Below are positions 4,849 to 5,084 of a stretch of 5,084 nucleotides of DNA, one piece after another; position 1 is the first letter of the stretch; each line of letters opens with the position of its first letter. Under the pieces are notes generated by a model. It saw nothing but the letters and a program-made list of their open reading frames with translations. It did no database searches and was not told the DNA's origin. Origin of the DNA: Flavobacteriaceae bacterium (GTDB lineage: Bacteria; Bacteroidota; Bacteroidia; Flavobacteriales; Flavobacteriaceae); assembly GCA_002687665.1 (NCBI GenBank), contig NZAX01000037.1, positions 1-5,084 of the forward strand, in the 5' to 3' direction. The position numbers and the translations under genes are program-made.

Positions 4849-5084
4849 ATGAGTAAAAAAGAACAGTTTACGGATGGGGAGATCGACGATCTTTTTTCTA
4901 AAGTAGAAATTCCATTAGAAAAAGACAAGGATCACATTTGGTCTGAAAAGTTTGAATCTTTGGTCAACGACGATGTCGCCTTGTCCTCAAAAAAAATCCC
5001 TGTTTTTCGTTTGTATTGGCAATATGGGATCGCAGCTTCTTTTGCCATACTCCTGGCCGCTACCTTCTATTTCGATTCCCAAAA
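4849..5084 (+). CDS. Membrane anti-sigma factor, FecR-like, 5' part only
   Basis: The first 78 codons are visible and the gene runs off the right edge. The N-terminal cytoplasmic part (about 1-55) is charged and contains HIWSEKFESLV (29-39), a Trp-containing helix like those in the N-terminal domains of Bacteroidota FecR-type anti-sigma factors. A single hydrophobic segment follows, about 58-75 (QYGIAASFAILLAATFYF), so the remainder should be periplasmic. The start, ATG at 4849, is 2 nt after the sigma stop, the classic sigma/anti-sigma arrangement. Such proteins hold the sigma factor at the inner membrane until a periplasmic signal arrives. The FecR domain itself would lie beyond the edge, so another single-pass anti-sigma class or an unrelated membrane protein remains possible. 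The cytoplasmic part is on the short side for FecR. Confidence 0.72.
   Translation, partial: MSKKEQFTDGEIDDLFSKVEIPLEKDKDHIWSEKFESLVNDDVALSSKKIPVFRLYWQYGIAASFAILLAATFYFDSQ

Noticed and set aside
1..5084. CRISPR array, insertion sequence, tRNA or rRNA
   Set aside because: No regularly spaced repeats, transposase motifs, terminal inverted repeats with target duplications, or conserved tRNA/rRNA elements were seen on either strand.

Overview
The window looks like chromosome from a member of the Bacteroidota, perhaps a Cytophagales/Flavobacteriia-type organism; the exact rank is inference. The DNA is AT-rich. Two sites match the Bacteroidota housekeeping -7 element TAnnTTTG exactly, one of them with a TTG 19 nt upstream. 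Most starts lack a Shine-Dalgarno and sit in A-rich sequence. The gene families also fit: an ECF sigma factor followed immediately by a membrane anti-sigma factor, an LTA-synthase-like sulfatase-fold protein, and a lipoprotein with a short lipobox signal.

Layout. Bases 1-24 hold the first eight codons of a leftward gene that runs off the left edge. Bases 25-372 contain no protein gene. They hold an 8-bp inverted repeat (53-73), a rightward TAnnTTTG box (108-115), a well-folded stretch (about 122-210) and an intrinsic terminator (211-241), which together look like a free-standing small RNA gene with some resemblance to the 6S type. Bases 242-372 show nothing convincing.

Bases 373-3190 are a leftward two-gene operon: a five-helix membrane phospho-headgroup transferase or hydrolase of the LtaS/sulfatase fold, then, 4 nt after its stop, a diacylglycerol-kinase-family lipid kinase. 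A strong promoter (3207-3236) precedes it. In Firmicutes LtaS releases diacylglycerol and DgkB rephosphorylates it. Finding the same two activities in one operon here suggests a headgroup-transfer plus lipid-recycling module in an organism not expected to make lipoteichoic acid.

Bases 3352-5084 run rightward: an uncharacterised beta-rich lipoprotein, an ECF sigma factor with a TTG start and a good Shine-Dalgarno, and, 2 nt after its stop, the start of a single-pass anti-sigma factor (FecR-like by context) cut by the right edge. The 85-nt gap between lipoprotein and sigma gene holds a 12-nt-spaced direct repeat and a long hairpin ending just upstream of the Shine-Dalgarno, a plausible control site. 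The set reads as an envelope-sensing module whose lipoprotein may be sensor, target or effector. The leftward operon and this module diverge from a shared 161-nt region (3191-3351) whose two candidate promoters have nearly abutting, mirror-image -33 elements.

No mobile element, CRISPR array, tRNA or rRNA was seen.
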